Shown here one piece after another: positions 34,215 to 43,067 of a DNA stretch of 64,000 nt; position 1 is the first letter of the stretch; the number at the start of each line of letters is the position of its first letter. The translations under genes and the position numbers were made by a program. The stretch comes from Clostridiales bacterium (lineage in GTDB: Bacteria > Bacillota > Clostridia > Peptostreptococcales > Acidaminobacteraceae): the NCBI GenBank assembly GCA_030446305.1, contig JASUSA010000001.1:62001-126000 (forward strand), given 5' to 3'. Under the pieces are notes generated by a model, which saw only the letters and a list, made by a program, of their open reading frames with translations, searched no databases and was not told the origin of the DNA.

Positions 34215-34362
34215 AAATCCATTTACATTCGAATAAAAGGGGGAAATGTAAATGTTTAAAAAGAAATTTAACGTGTGCTTAATGATATCAAATCCAAGCA
34301 AGACAGTCAATTAAGTTTCTATTAATAAATGCTTTAAATTGTTAAACTTTGTTAAAGAAAAA

Positions 34363-35298
34363 TCAGTGCTTCTGTAACAGCGCATATGCTTTAGCAATAT
34401 TGGCACCTACGCTAGCATTGTTGTAAACGAGCTGAATATTTGCCGCTAAACTCGTCCCCTCTGTTAAACGTTTAATTTCGGATAATAGATACGGTGTCGT
34501 TTCCTTCCCTTTTATACCGCGTTCATCTGCATGCTTTAAAGCCGATTCAATAATGCCATCGATAAACGATTTGTCCAGTTGATCTTCTTCAGGAATAGGA
34601 TTGGCAATCACCAGACCGCCAGCCAGTCCAAGATTCCATTTATGATGCATCGCCGCTGCGACATCTTCCGGCGTGTCCATGCGATAATCCACATTAAATC
34701 CGCTTGAACGCGTGTAAAAGGCAGGCAGTTCCGCCGTGCCGTAACCGATGACGGGAACGCCCAGTGTCTCAAGATGCTCAAGGGTCAATCCCAAATCGAG
34801 GATCGATTTCGCCCCGGCACAGACGACGGCAACAGAAGTCTGTCCTAATTCCGTCAAATCTGCTGAAATGTCAAATGTCTCCTGCGCCCCTCGGTGAACA
34901 CCACCGATACCGCCCGTTACAAAGACGGCAATCCCAGCGAGTGCCGCGCAAATCATCGTCGCCGCCACTGTCGTCGCACCGTTTTGCTTATTTGCGATCA
35001 CAATTGGGAAATCTCGTCTGGAAACTTTAACGACGTTTTGTGCCTGGCCCAGATATTCGAGCTCATCATCTGTTAGCCCAATTTTGATAATACCATCCAA
35101 AATTGCGATTGTCGCCGGCACAGCACCCTCTCTGCGAATAATCGCTTCAACTTCGCGTGCTGTCGCCACATTTTCAGGATATGGCATACCATGGCTGATA
35201 ATCGTCGATTCCAGTGCAACAACCGGCATACCCGCTGCCAATGCTTCTTTAACTTCAGGTTTAATGTATAATACATGCTTTAAATATGCTTGATTCAT
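34363..35298 (-). CDS. psuG: Pseudouridine-5'-phosphate glycosidase
   Basis: A 311-residue enzyme that splits pseudouridine 5'-phosphate into uracil and ribose 5-phosphate (physiologically the breakdown direction). Family motifs are [17 protein letters not shown] (as VALEST..SHGMPYP near residue 27), the TTVAATM block, [11 protein letters not shown] and the [11 protein letters not shown] segment. Lys and Asp residues for the ring-opened sugar intermediate lie in those blocks. It follows the HTH-PfkB kinase gene, and the two make a complete pseudouridine salvage route. Confidence 0.95.
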   Translation of the reverse strand: MNQAYLKHVLYIKPEVKEALAAGMPVVALESTIISHGMPYPENVATAREVEAIIRREGAVPATIAILDGIIKIGLTDDELEYLGQAQNVVKVSRRDFPIVIANKQNGATTVAATMICAALAGIAVFVTGGIGGVHRGAQETFDISADLTELGQTSVAVVCAGAKSILDLGLTLEHLETLGVPVIGYGTAELPAFYTRSSGFNVDYRMDTPEDVAAAMHHKWNLGLAGGLVIANPIPEEDQLDKSFIDGIIESALKHADERGIKGKETTPYLLSEIKRLTEGTSLAANIQLVYNNASVGANIAKAYALLQKH

Positions 35299-35389
35299 AT
35301 GGTTTCATCCTTTCCTCACTGCGCATCACTTGCACAGTTTCAACACTTTGAAATTTATTGGCACGCTCATTGGATGGCAAACGCATCCT

Positions 35390-36463
35390 CTACAATGTTG
35401 CAATCGCTTCAGACAGCGGCATCTGCGGCTGAGATATTTGATGTGCCGCACACCTTAGCGCCATGTTGACACGCGCTTCCAGCGGTACATCGAAAAAAAT
35501 GCCATGAACATAACCTGCAAAAAATGCATCTCCTGCACCAGTTGTATTTTGAACGGCTACGCGATGACTTTCAAAAAAACGCACTTCTCGACGATTGCCG
35601 ACAACGACGCCATCAGCCCCCAGTGTCAGTGCTACTTCGTCAATGCCAAGTGATACAAGGGCTTTGCAAAGCCTTGTCGCATAGTCGCGTTCCGATTCAT
35701 CAGCCATCTGTTCCATCTCCGTGAGCAGGGCAGCCTCAATCAAATTCGGCTTTAAAAAGTGAATTTTAGATAAATGGCTTTTTAATTTTGCCGCCTTCGC
35801 CGTGGATACCGGATCGATGCAAATACGTCGATCTGAATACGCGGTTAAAAGATATTGAATTGCCGCTTCACTTAAATTCGTATCAAGTACCAACAGCCGA
35901 GCACCTTCAATCAATTTTCCCCATTGCATCAAATAATTGACGTCAATGGCATCTGCAATGTGCATCTGTGAAATCGCCATCGCCATATCATGATCGACAT
36001 CGTTAATGCAAAGGTAGGTCGATGTTGGCAGTGATGAATGCATCATAACACCTGCGGTATGGATACCCTTTTGATTAAGTGCTTCTAAAAGCTTTCGCCC
36101 AAAATCATCTTGGCCAACTGCCGAAATAAAGTGAATCGGATGTCCCAGCGCCGAAAGGTTTTCAGCAATATTGCGACCAACGCCGCCAGCACGCGTCATC
36201 ACCGTCCCAATATTGGAATCCCTCGGAATAAGCTTTTTATTGGGTGTTCCAATAATGTCCATATTGCTGCCGCCAACGACGACAATGTACGGGGATGAAT
36301 CGACAATATACCCGCGCCCTTTAATGTAGCCTTTTTTCATTAGATTGGAAATATGAACTGCAACGGACGATCGCTGAATACCAAGCCGTTCTGCTAGCAT
36401 TTCCTGCGTTATAAGCGGCTCGCCTTCAATTAACCTTAGAATTTCACGTTCGCGTTCTGTCAT
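35390..36463 (-). CDS. psuK: PfkB-family pseudouridine kinase with N-terminal helix-turn-helix
   Basis: A 357-residue two-part protein. Residues 1-55 form a winged helix (TQEMLAERLGIQRSSVAVHI), and the rest is a ribokinase-fold sugar kinase with GGVGRNIAE, the SAVGQDDFG segment and the catalytic NTTGAGDAFFAG. Placed before psuG it should phosphorylate pseudouridine. The fused DNA-binding domain suggests that it controls its own operon, and a palindrome lies right at its ribosome binding site region. ATG at 36463 follows GAGG by five bases; the frame begins at a GTG two codons earlier. Confidence 0.88.
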   Translation of the reverse strand: MTEREREILRLIEGEPLITQEMLAERLGIQRSSVAVHISNLMKKGYIKGRGYIVDSSPYIVVVGGSNMDIIGTPNKKLIPRDSNIGTVMTRAGGVGRNIAENLSALGHPIHFISAVGQDDFGRKLLEALNQKGIHTAGVMMHSSLPTSTYLCINDVDHDMAMAISQMHIADAIDVNYLMQWGKLIEGARLLVLDTNLSEAAIQYLLTAYSDRRICIDPVSTAKAAKLKSHLSKIHFLKPNLIEAALLTEMEQMADESERDYATRLCKALVSLGIDEVALTLGADGVVVGNRREVRFFESHRVAVQNTTGAGDAFFAGYVHGIFFDVPLEARVNMALRCAAHQISQPQMPLSEAIATL

Positions 36464-36478
36464 AGACACCTCATTTTA

Positions 36479-36511
36479 TAAACATTTGTTTACGATAGAT
36501 ATTATTGTTTA
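36479..36511 (-). promoter_or_regulatory. Putative operator of psuKG
   Basis: TAAACA-TT-TGTTTA (36479-36492) is a near-perfect palindrome just upstream of the psuK ribosome binding site, and a third half-site TTGTTTA recurs 19 bases away (36505-36511). It is a good candidate for autoregulation by the HTH part of PsuK. Confidence 0.4.
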
Positions 36512-36808
36512 TACACTTATCATATCAGATCGTTCTTTAATGTCAAGTCATCATCACCCGCTTTTTGCTTTTAATCAAAAAACACACATTTTCCAATCAC
36601 TTCAGCAATTCTTATTCATTCAATTGCTGTCAAAAACCCCTTGTTCCCCGCTGGATGCTAATCGTTTTCTTTTTGATTTCTAACCTTGCTTTGGTGTTGT
36701 TCTAATGGTACCGGCCTATAATGAAACCATCCAAAGTTCATCAAAAGCAATTTGTCATTCGACGGCAATACAGCCAAAAAAGATTCTTGCCAAATTTTAA
36801 CCATGCTT

Positions 36809-36839
36809 TTGCACCTTATTAAGAAAGGGTGCGTATAAT
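36809..36839 (+). promoter_or_regulatory. Promoter of the UBA-like gene
   Basis: TTGCAC (36809-36814) and a perfect TATAAT (36834-36839) are separated by 19 bases; GCACC and GGTGC within this span form an inverted repeat that could be an operator. Confidence 0.5.
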
Positions 36840-36874
36840 GAAATTAACCGTTACGATTAAAGGAGGAACGTACA

Positions 36875-37369
36875 ATGTCAGTGAGTTTAGAAAAAATCGA
36901 TATGCTTATGGAAAGAGCGAATATCAGTTATAAAGAAGCTAAAGAAGCCCTCGAAAAATTCGACGGCGATATGGTGGAAGCCCTTATTTATCTCGAATCC
37001 AATCAGAAAACAGCACCGCACACCACGAGCAGGCATCCACGTGAACACAGAGAACATTACAAAGAACAACGCAGACAACAGCGCAGAGCACAAAACAGAG
37101 ACATCTTTGAAGATCTCAAAGGTTTCGTTCAAAAACTTCATAAAACAAGTTTCATCGTTTCCAAAAAAGACAGACGTCTTTTGGACATTCCGTTGACAGT
37201 TGCCGGCATCATTATTCTGGTAACACTGCCGGCATCATTATTCCTGCTCATCCTACCATACTTCTTCGGCTATCAAATCCGAATTCTAAATGCAGATGGC
37301 AGCAAGTTCAAATTCGATGAAATGGCGCCAAAACAGGAAGCACCTGTTGAAGAAGACCGTTACGAATAA
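36875..37369 (+). CDS. UBA/TS-N and DUF4342 domain protein
   Basis: A 164-residue protein. Residues 1-42 are a UBA-like three-helix domain (ANISYKEAKEALEKFDGDMV). A basic, Arg/Gln/His-rich linker follows, and then a DUF4342 segment (about 78-145) with one hydrophobic stretch, TVAGIIILVTLPASLFLLIL, that probably enters the membrane. The protein is common in clostridia and its role is unknown. It lies just upstream of the two-component genes but is separated from them by a terminator. ATG follows AAAGGAGGAACGTACA, a strong site. Confidence 0.8.
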   Translation: MSVSLEKIDMLMERANISYKEAKEALEKFDGDMVEALIYLESNQKTAPHTTSRHPREHREHYKEQRRQQRRAQNRDIFEDLKGFVQKLHKTSFIVSKKDRRLLDIPLTVAGIIILVTLPASLFLLILPYFFGYQIRILNADGSKFKFDEMAPKQEAPVEEDRYE

Positions 37370-37380
37370 CGTAAAGGATA

Positions 37381-37413
37381 AAGGGTGAATGCTTAGGCAT
37401 TTCACCCTTTTTT
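37381..37413 (+). terminator. Terminator of the UBA-like gene
   Basis: AAGGGTGAATGC pairs with GCATTTCACCCTT (one bulge), followed by a T-run. Confidence 0.85.
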
Positions 37414-37482
37414 ACGCAAAGGCTTTTATTTCAATGGTTGAAATGCTATATTAAGATTAAAAAGTATCGCACGGGAGGATAT

Positions 37483-38172
37483 ATGCAAAAGATATTAGTC
37501 GTAGAAGACGATCTCAAAATAGCACGGTTTATCGAATTGGAATTAAAGCACGAAGGTTTTGAAGTCGCAACGGCAAACGACGGCCGTACCGGCCTCGAAA
37601 TGGGTCTCGAAGGCGGCTTCGATCTCATTATTTTAGACATCATGCTCCCAGGGCTCAACGGTATGGAAGTCTGCCGGCGCATTCGCCTGAACTCCGAAAT
37701 TCCCATTATTATGCTCACGGCAAAAGATGATACCATGGACAAAGTCATGGGACTGGATTTTGGCGCTGACGACTATATGACCAAACCCTTTGCCATTGAA
37801 GAACTGCTGGCAAGAATCCGCCGTATTTTCAGAAAAGCCGTTGCCGCACCCGCTGTACCAGCCAACTGTTTTGTATCCGGCAACCTAAAAATTGATTACA
37901 ACCAATACAATGTCACCTATGACAGTCACCCCATTGAATTAACCAAAACAGAATTCGACCTGTTGCACTATCTTGCAGAAAACAAAAATATAGCACTTTC
38001 CCGCGAACAAATTCTGGATAAAGTTTGGGGATATGATTACTTTGGAGAAACAAAAATCGTCGATGTTTACATTCGATATCTTCGCAGTAAAATCGATGAC
38101 GTTTTTCAAACAAAATTCATTCACACCGTTAGAGGGGTAGGTTACCTATTTAAAGATGAAGATCATAAGTAA
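37483..38172 (+). CDS. OmpR/PhoB-family response regulator
   Basis: A 229-residue regulator. The receiver domain (1-115) has the acidic pair in VVEDDLK, the phospho-acceptor Asp in LIILDIMLPG, Thr in MLTAKDD and Lys in MTKPFAIEEL. A winged-helix DNA-binding domain (about 130-225) ends in TVRGVGYLF. ATG at 37483 follows GGGAGG by four bases; the longer frame to 37438 is rejected. The 3' end overlaps the histidine kinase gene by 17 bases, so the two are coupled. Confidence 0.94.
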   Translation: MQKILVVEDDLKIARFIELELKHEGFEVATANDGRTGLEMGLEGGFDLIILDIMLPGLNGMEVCRRIRLNSEIPIIMLTAKDDTMDKVMGLDFGADDYMTKPFAIEELLARIRRIFRKAVAAPAVPANCFVSGNLKIDYNQYNVTYDSHPIELTKTEFDLLHYLAENKNIALSREQILDKVWGYDYFGETKIVDVYIRYLRSKIDDVFQTKFIHTVRGVGYLFKDEDHK

Positions 38173-40072
38173 GGATCGCATTGAAGAACTCCATAGCGAA
38201 CCGCCCAAGGCGCCAAAGAAAACACGTGATGTTGCCGTAAAGCTGGTAACCAGTGAGCCAAAACCGCTGACTAAATCTGAAAAAAAAGCGGAGGCAGAGG
38301 CCCGAAAGCGAGAAATGCGCCTTCAGCACATTGAAGATGAGCGTCGTCGTCGAGAGAATATCAAACGCAAGCGACGTGAAAAAAAGCAATGGCAAAAGCC
38401 CAAGACAAAATCAATGCCGAAGGCAGAATCTGCCCTTTCGCTCGCTCCAATTTCAAAGACGGCCCCAACGGGTTCAAAACAGCCTGTTTCCAAGCAATTC
38501 GGCATCAAAAATCCCCCTGTTAGACAAGAAGCACCCCCATCGCGCTCAAACGCTGTTCCCCTAACCGTTGAGAAAGGCGTTCAGCAACAGCATCCTCAGC
38601 CAAAAGACAACAATGCTCATTTCGATCGACATGCAGCATTTGAAAGTGAGCGATCTTATATTGGTCAGCGCATTAATCAGCTCTTATCCCTCATTCGTTT
38701 TAATATTACGTTTAAACTGACCATTGGCTATGCCTTTCGCCTTCTCTTTATCTTCGTCCTGTTGCTGGCACTCATCTATGCCGCTTTTTCATACTACCTG
38801 TTCTATACGGGCGAGCAGCGATTAGATGAAAACCTCAGTTATGTTCAGGCGATGATGCAAGAGGGTACGGCCTATGACGCGCCACTGTTTCAAACCTATT
38901 TAACACAAGATCATTTGAAATTTTATCTATACGATCAAAACGAAGTCCTCATTTATGAAAGTATCGCAGAAACCGCACCGCTTTTAAGCCAAATTGAAGC
39001 ACCCGTCACATTTGATCTTGGCGATTTCCCAAATTTGCCGGATTTATGGACGGTGGCCGCTGTTGAAGGTCCCACCGATATCTATACGCTGGCGCTTCAA
39101 AAAGATATGAGCTATACGCGAAACATCCTTGAGACGACATTCCCAATCGCCATTGTACTGGCAATCGTCTTTATGCTTTCATCTGTAAGAGCCGCCTCGC
39201 ACATGGCGAACAAGCAGCTCCGCCCTATTCATACCATGACGCAGCAAGTGCAGGAAATGTCCATCAGCACACGGCTCAACGTCAGCGGAACCAAAGATGA
39301 ACTCAAAGACCTCGCCATGACATTTAACAAAATGCTAGACGATATTCAACAAAGCTATGAACGCGAAAAGCAGTTTGTCTCCGATGCCTCTCATGAACTG
39401 CGAACGCCGATTGCCGTTATCAAAGGCTATGCCGGCATGCTAAACCGCTGGGGAAAAGATGACCCCGCTATACTCGAAGAGAGTATTCAGGCCATTTTAG
39501 GCGAAACAGAAAACATGCATTCCCTCGTCGAAAGCTTGCTCTTTATCGCACGAAACGATAAAGGTACACTTAAGATGGATATGCAGACTTTTAACTTGTC
39601 GGAACTCATTCAGGAAATTGTCAAAGAAACGCGTCTGATCGATACACAGCATGACATTTCTGAAGACATCACAGATCGCCTTATTCAATATGGTTCTGTT
39701 GACAAGCTGAAGCAAGCCTGCCGTGTCTTTATTGACAACAGCATTAAGTACACCCCTGAAGACGGCAAAATCGATATCAACCTAACGCCAAAGCCGCCTT
39801 ATAATGTACTGACCATTTCAGATAACGGCATTGGCATCTCCAAAGAGGATTTACCACATATCTTTGACCGCTTCTATCGTGCGGATAAATCCAGAACCAA
39901 GCTCAAGGACGCGCAGCACGGCGGCACGGGACTCGGATTATCCATTGCCAAAATTATCATCGAACAACACGGCGGCCAAATTATCGTTGAGAGTGATCTC
40001 AACCAAGGTACGACCTTTACGCTGATGCTGCCGATGCAAACACCTGCCGGCGATCAAGCCTTTAACCGTTGA
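38156..40072 (+). CDS. Membrane sensor histidine kinase with long basic N-terminal extension
   Basis: A 638-residue kinase. Residues 1-180 form an unusual cytoplasmic extension, Lys/Arg-rich up to about 85 and Pro/Gln/Ser-rich after. Transmembrane segments lie near 184-216 and 324-346 with a sensor domain of about 105 residues outside. HAMP follows, then the HisKA H-box SDASHELRTP with His413. The ATPase part has N-box DNSIKYT, DNGIGIS, FDRFYR and GGTGLGLSI. It should phosphorylate the response regulator encoded just before it. An extension of this length is not usual in such kinases and may bind a partner, DNA or the membrane surface. Confidence 0.93.
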   Translation: MKIISKDRIEELHSEPPKAPKKTRDVAVKLVTSEPKPLTKSEKKAEAEARKREMRLQHIEDERRRRENIKRKRREKKQWQKPKTKSMPKAESALSLAPISKTAPTGSKQPVSKQFGIKNPPVRQEAPPSRSNAVPLTVEKGVQQQHPQPKDNNAHFDRHAAFESERSYIGQRINQLLSLIRFNITFKLTIGYAFRLLFIFVLLLALIYAAFSYYLFYTGEQRLDENLSYVQAMMQEGTAYDAPLFQTYLTQDHLKFYLYDQNEVLIYESIAETAPLLSQIEAPVTFDLGDFPNLPDLWTVAAVEGPTDIYTLALQKDMSYTRNILETTFPIAIVLAIVFMLSSVRAASHMANKQLRPIHTMTQQVQEMSISTRLNVSGTKDELKDLAMTFNKMLDDIQQSYEREKQFVSDASHELRTPIAVIKGYAGMLNRWGKDDPAILEESIQAILGETENMHSLVESLLFIARNDKGTLKMDMQTFNLSELIQEIVKETRLIDTQHDISEDITDRLIQYGSVDKLKQACRVFIDNSIKYTPEDGKIDINLTPKPPYNVLTISDNGIGISKEDLPHIFDRFYRADKSRTKLKDAQHGGTGLGLSIAKIIIEQHGGQIIVESDLNQGTTFTLMLPMQTPAGDQAFNR

Positions 40073-40105
40073 AGAAACTGCTGTCGGTAAGCAACCCATA
40101 AATTT

Positions 40106-40170
40106 AAACCCCTTGCACAGCATGTGCCGCTAATTATTTTGATTGCGGCAGATGTTGAACAAGGGGTTTT
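40106..40170. terminator. Bidirectional terminator between kinase and mntH
   Basis: AAACCCCTTG pairs with CAAGGGGTTT and an inner TGCCGC with GCGGCA. A-rich and T-rich flanks serve both convergent genes. Confidence 0.85.
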
Positions 40171-40212
40171 TCGCGTTTCTAACAAGAAAATTTAACGTAT
40201 ATAACCGGTGCT

Positions 40213-41475
40213 TCACATAAAATAGCTCGCAAAGAGCATGATATTTAAAATCGTCAGCACAATGGCCACTGCACCGAGTTCGATATTGTGAATCATCGTA
40301 TTCTTAAACTTGCCCATCACTTTCTCAGATGACGTCAGGTAGATCTGCAAAAACACCGTAATCGGCAGTTGGATACTCAGTAGCATCTGGCTGTAGATCA
40401 GTCCTTGAAATGGATCTGAAATTGCAAAAATCAGAACGGTAGCAAGACCAAGGACACCAACGACACCAATTTTCGTATGCCGATCCGCAATATCATACGG
40501 CTCTCCAAAAATACCCGCGAATATTGATCCGCCTGCCATCCCCGCTGTCATTGTCGATGCAATACCTGAAAAGAGAAGGGCTACGCCAAACACCAGCGCC
40601 GCCATATTGCCAACCAGCGGCACGAGCATCTGCTGCGCCTGTGACAATTCATCCACTGAAACATGCGCCGTAAAGAACGTCGTCGCCGCCAGAATAATCA
40701 TGGCACTGTTAATTGCCCAGCCAATAATCATCGAAAAAAGCGTATCCGCAAACTCATATTTTAGCTGTCGCTTAATAACAACGTCGTCTTCAAGCTGCCA
40801 TTGTCTGCTCTGGATAATCTCAGAGTGCAAAAACAGATTGTGCGGCATGACGACAGCACCTAAAACAGACATGATAATCGGCATGGAATTCGCCGGAAAC
40901 TGAATGGTCGTCCATCCTTTAATCACTGCCCCCCACTGAATATCCACCATGTGAAGCTCATATAGAAACGATATGCCAATAATGGATACAAAACCTACAA
41001 TCCATTTTTCAAGCTTTTTATACGTATTTGAAAACAAAAAAAACAAGATCAGCAACAAGACCAGAACAGAACCTATTTTGATCGGAATGCCGAAGAGAAG
41101 TTGCAGGGCTATTGCACCGCCTAAAATTTCCGCCAGTGCCGTGGATACAGCCGCAATCATACCGGTTCCCAAAACACTTCTCGACAGCCACGGCTTTAAG
41201 TGCTTTTGTGCCGCCTCCGAAAGACAATCGCCTGTTACAATGCCCAAGTGTGCAACATTATGCTGCAAGAGAATGAGCATAATGGTTGAAAGTGTCACCA
41301 TCCATAGGAGTTTATAACCGTAGTCACTTCCCGCAGCAATATTGGATGCCCAATTACCCGGGTCAATAAAACCAACTGTCACCAATAAACCGGGACCTAT
41401 ATAGCCCAACATTTCGCGTATGCCATGTTTAGGCTTATGGCCGCGCGTATCCAGTGCATGCTTTAATTTTTCCAT
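40213..41475 (-). CDS. mntH: NRAMP-family divalent metal transporter (MntH-like)
   Basis: A 420-residue transporter with about eleven spans that imports Mn2+ or Fe2+ with protons. The metal-site motif of span 1, DPGNWASNIAAGSDYGY, and that of span 6, MPHNLFLHS, are both intact. Its Met is replaced in neither. ATG at 41475 lies ten bases after GGAGG; the open frame reaches 41532 but without a site. The leader holds a possible MntR/DtxR-type palindrome at the predicted transcription start and a terminator-like hairpin directly after it, suggesting control by metal. Confidence 0.92.
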   Translation of the reverse strand: MEKLKHALDTRGHKPKHGIREMLGYIGPGLLVTVGFIDPGNWASNIAAGSDYGYKLLWMVTLSTIMLILLQHNVAHLGIVTGDCLSEAAQKHLKPWLSRSVLGTGMIAAVSTALAEILGGAIALQLLFGIPIKIGSVLVLLLILFFLFSNTYKKLEKWIVGFVSIIGISFLYELHMVDIQWGAVIKGWTTIQFPANSMPIIMSVLGAVVMPHNLFLHSEIIQSRQWQLEDDVVIKRQLKYEFADTLFSMIIGWAINSAMIILAATTFFTAHVSVDELSQAQQMLVPLVGNMAALVFGVALLFSGIASTMTAGMAGGSIFAGIFGEPYDIADRHTKIGVVGVLGLATVLIFAISDPFQGLIYSQMLLSIQLPITVFLQIYLTSSEKVMGKFKNTMIHNIELGAVAIVLTILNIMLFASYFM

Positions 41476-41591
41476 TCCCTCAATGCCTCCATATTCAAAT
41501 ACTGCAAGTTGCGGATAAAAAATCCATTGCACTGCATTAATCGGATTTCATATTAGCGTCCCAGACCTTTACCTGCAGCAATCATTTTATT

Positions 41592-41623
41592 AAAAAACCC
41601 CATGCGTTCACATGAGGCTACCT
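41592..41623 (-). promoter_or_regulatory. Metal-type operator and attenuator-like hairpin in the mntH leader
   Basis: On the minus strand TATAAA (with TGGACT 17 bases before it) is followed by AGG-TAG-CCT (41623-41615), a core like DtxR/MntR boxes, close to the expected start of transcription. Overlapping it, CCTCATG pairs with CATGGGG and ends in T6, a terminator shape. It could stop transcripts from hutD or act inside the mntH leader. Confidence 0.4.
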
Positions 41624-41683
41624 ACATTTATATGATTAGTTTAAAAAAAAGTCCATAAAAAATCAAGTAACATTCTAAAAATA

Positions 41684-41705
41684 CCGTTGGTGCGCCAACC
41701 CATTT
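41684..41705 (-). terminator. Weak terminator after hutD
   Basis: On the minus strand GTTGG-CGCA-CCAAC is followed by a short T-rich tract (GGTATTTTT). Confidence 0.4.
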
Positions 41706-41735
41706 ATAATTGAGAAAATTGCATTGTTTCTTTCA

Positions 41736-42386
41736 TTAATAACTGACAAAAAATAAAACGATGTTCACACTGCGTTCCGCTTGATGCCTGATGAGAAAAT
41801 TCGCAAGCTGATAACCTTCCTCATACTGATAATCCATTAAAAAGAGCTGTTCCTTCGGTAAAATCATCAATCCCTCCGGATGCAGTATTTCAATAGGCTC
41901 TTCAATGCAGTAAATGCCCATTGACAGCCGGCGCTGGTAAAGCGGCAAGCGTTCGTCAAAACTTTCCGGGAAAATCTTGCTTAGTACGATTTCCTGATCG
42001 GAAGGTACTTTATAATGCTTTAAAATACCATAAGCGCCTTCCTTTAGCATTAAATTAAAATCATTTGTTTTACCATAACTAATCGTTTCCCATTCACCCT
42101 TAAAGCAATGTGCTTCATATGGTTTAACAGAAATATCATAAAGCGGCTGCATATCGTGCTTGTGCATGAGCAAAAGCGGTGATTCAAGTGGCATAATCCA
42201 TCTTTTAACGCCATAGAGCGGCGTAAAACTCGTCTTATCGACATCAACAGTCGCATAACTCACACGCCAAAGAAAATGGCGCTCCAAGTAATTGGCGTCT
42301 TCTGGGTAAATATATAATTCCGTACTTTTGCCGCCGGGCCATTCACGATACTTATGCTGTTGTCGATCAATGATGCGATACTCCAT
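41736..42386 (-). CDS. HutD-family cupin protein
   Basis: A 216-residue HutD-like double-stranded beta-helix protein. The N-terminal REWPGGKSTELYIYPE matches the typical HutD opening (WxxGGGxTRElaiyP). The family occurs with histidine utilisation genes in other bacteria, where it is thought to moderate formiminoglutamate levels, but no hut genes are nearby. A small-molecule-binding regulatory role is likely; the ligand is unknown. It stands alone between terminators. Confidence 0.8.
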   Translation of the reverse strand: MEYRIIDRQQHKYREWPGGKSTELYIYPEDANYLERHFLWRVSYATVDVDKTSFTPLYGVKRWIMPLESPLLLMHKHDMQPLYDISVKPYEAHCFKGEWETISYGKTNDFNLMLKEGAYGILKHYKVPSDQEIVLSKIFPESFDERLPLYQRRLSMGIYCIEEPIEILHPEGLMILPKEQLFLMDYQYEEGYQLANFLIRHQAERSVNIVLFFVSY

Positions 42387-42474
42387 GAAATGCCTCCAAT
42401 CTTATTCTGAATGTCCAGTAATAACGCATAATGAACCCTTGCATTATTATATGCTCTATCAAAAGGGATGTCCA

Positions 42475-42529
42475 TGCAAAAAAATGTTCACATTTTGATA
42501 CAATTATATTGTATCGAATATGAACATTT
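42475..42529 (-). terminator. Long terminator hairpin after the DinB-like gene
   Basis: AAATGTTCA pairs with TGAACATTT and the inner GATACAAT with ATTGTATC. On the minus strand a T7 run follows. Confidence 0.85.
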
Positions 42530-42603
42530 ATTTATATCATTATTCTTTAAATTCATGTAAATTATAACGCATGCTGACACTGCCAAATCAACGAAGCGGC
42601 AGA

Positions 42604-43029
42604 TCAAAGTGAATACTTTTGTCGCCAGCTCTTTGGAAACTTAATCCCGTTGCCATATAGATAGCGTATCAATTGACCGTGATGCTGTATCTCATGTGTC
42701 AGCAAGTCAATCACCAAATCCACTTGCTTGTCAGAAAGTGTTTTGCCGCGCAAAAACGTTATGATATCCGATTGCGTTATTTGCAGCCGTTCAATAATTT
42801 CCGGCTTGCTGGCAACGTTAATCAGCGAACAATTAAATCCTGCCCACTCACTTTTCTGGATTGCTTTGAAATAACTCTCTCTTGCACCAACGACACACCA
42901 GAGCTGCTCACCGATGCGATTAGAAGGCAGTTCTCCCAATCCAAGTGATAACTGCGATGCCTCAAGTCCTTCTACCAAATCACTGGTTAATTGAAATGCC
43001 TGCTGTAACTTATCGACCAAAACGTCCAT
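42604..43029 (-). CDS. DinB-like four-helix protein
   Basis: A 141-residue DinB/YfiT-type helical bundle. The C-terminal metal-binding histidines are visible in THEIQHHGQLIRYL. The first ligand expected in helix 2 is not obvious, since that region reads GEQLWCVVGARESY with no His, so metal binding may be altered. The biochemical role of most such proteins is unknown; some are thiol transferases. It is followed by a long terminator and lies just downstream of the HAD gene on the same strand (38 bases). Confidence 0.75.
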   Translation of the reverse strand: MDVLVDKLQQAFQLTSDLVEGLEASQLSLGLGELPSNRIGEQLWCVVGARESYFKAIQKSEWAGFNCSLINVASKPEIIERLQITQSDIITFLRGKTLSDKQVDLVIDLLTHEIQHHGQLIRYLYGNGIKFPKSWRQKYSL

Positions 43030-43067
43030 TTACACCTCTCCTTATTCGCCCAATTTTCACCCTTCAT

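Larger units (their letters stand above)
33998..34362. other. Intergenic region between bioY and psuG
   Basis: This AT-rich 365-base gap contains BirA-like sites next to bioY and the psuG terminator. On the plus strand an ATG at 34252 preceded by AAGGGGG opens a 20-codon frame, which I mention only as a possibility. I see no other gene; an 84-codon minus-strand frame has no recognisable features. Confidence 0.55.
36464..36874. other. Divergent intergenic region between psuK and the UBA-like gene
   Basis: The gap holds the psuK palindrome, a TATAAT box at 36717-36722 without a clear partner, and the UBA-gene promoter at 36809-36839. The remainder is AT-rich and I see no gene in it. Confidence 0.55.

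Noticed and set aside
34056-34310. Minus-strand frame of 84 codons between bioY and psuG
   Set aside because: It spans the psuG terminator and the BirA-like operators, so it cannot plausibly be one translated gene.
41592-41650. yybP-ykoY manganese riboswitch before mntH
   Set aside because: The leader is too short and lacks the paired-helix signature of that class; only a simple hairpin and T-run are seen.
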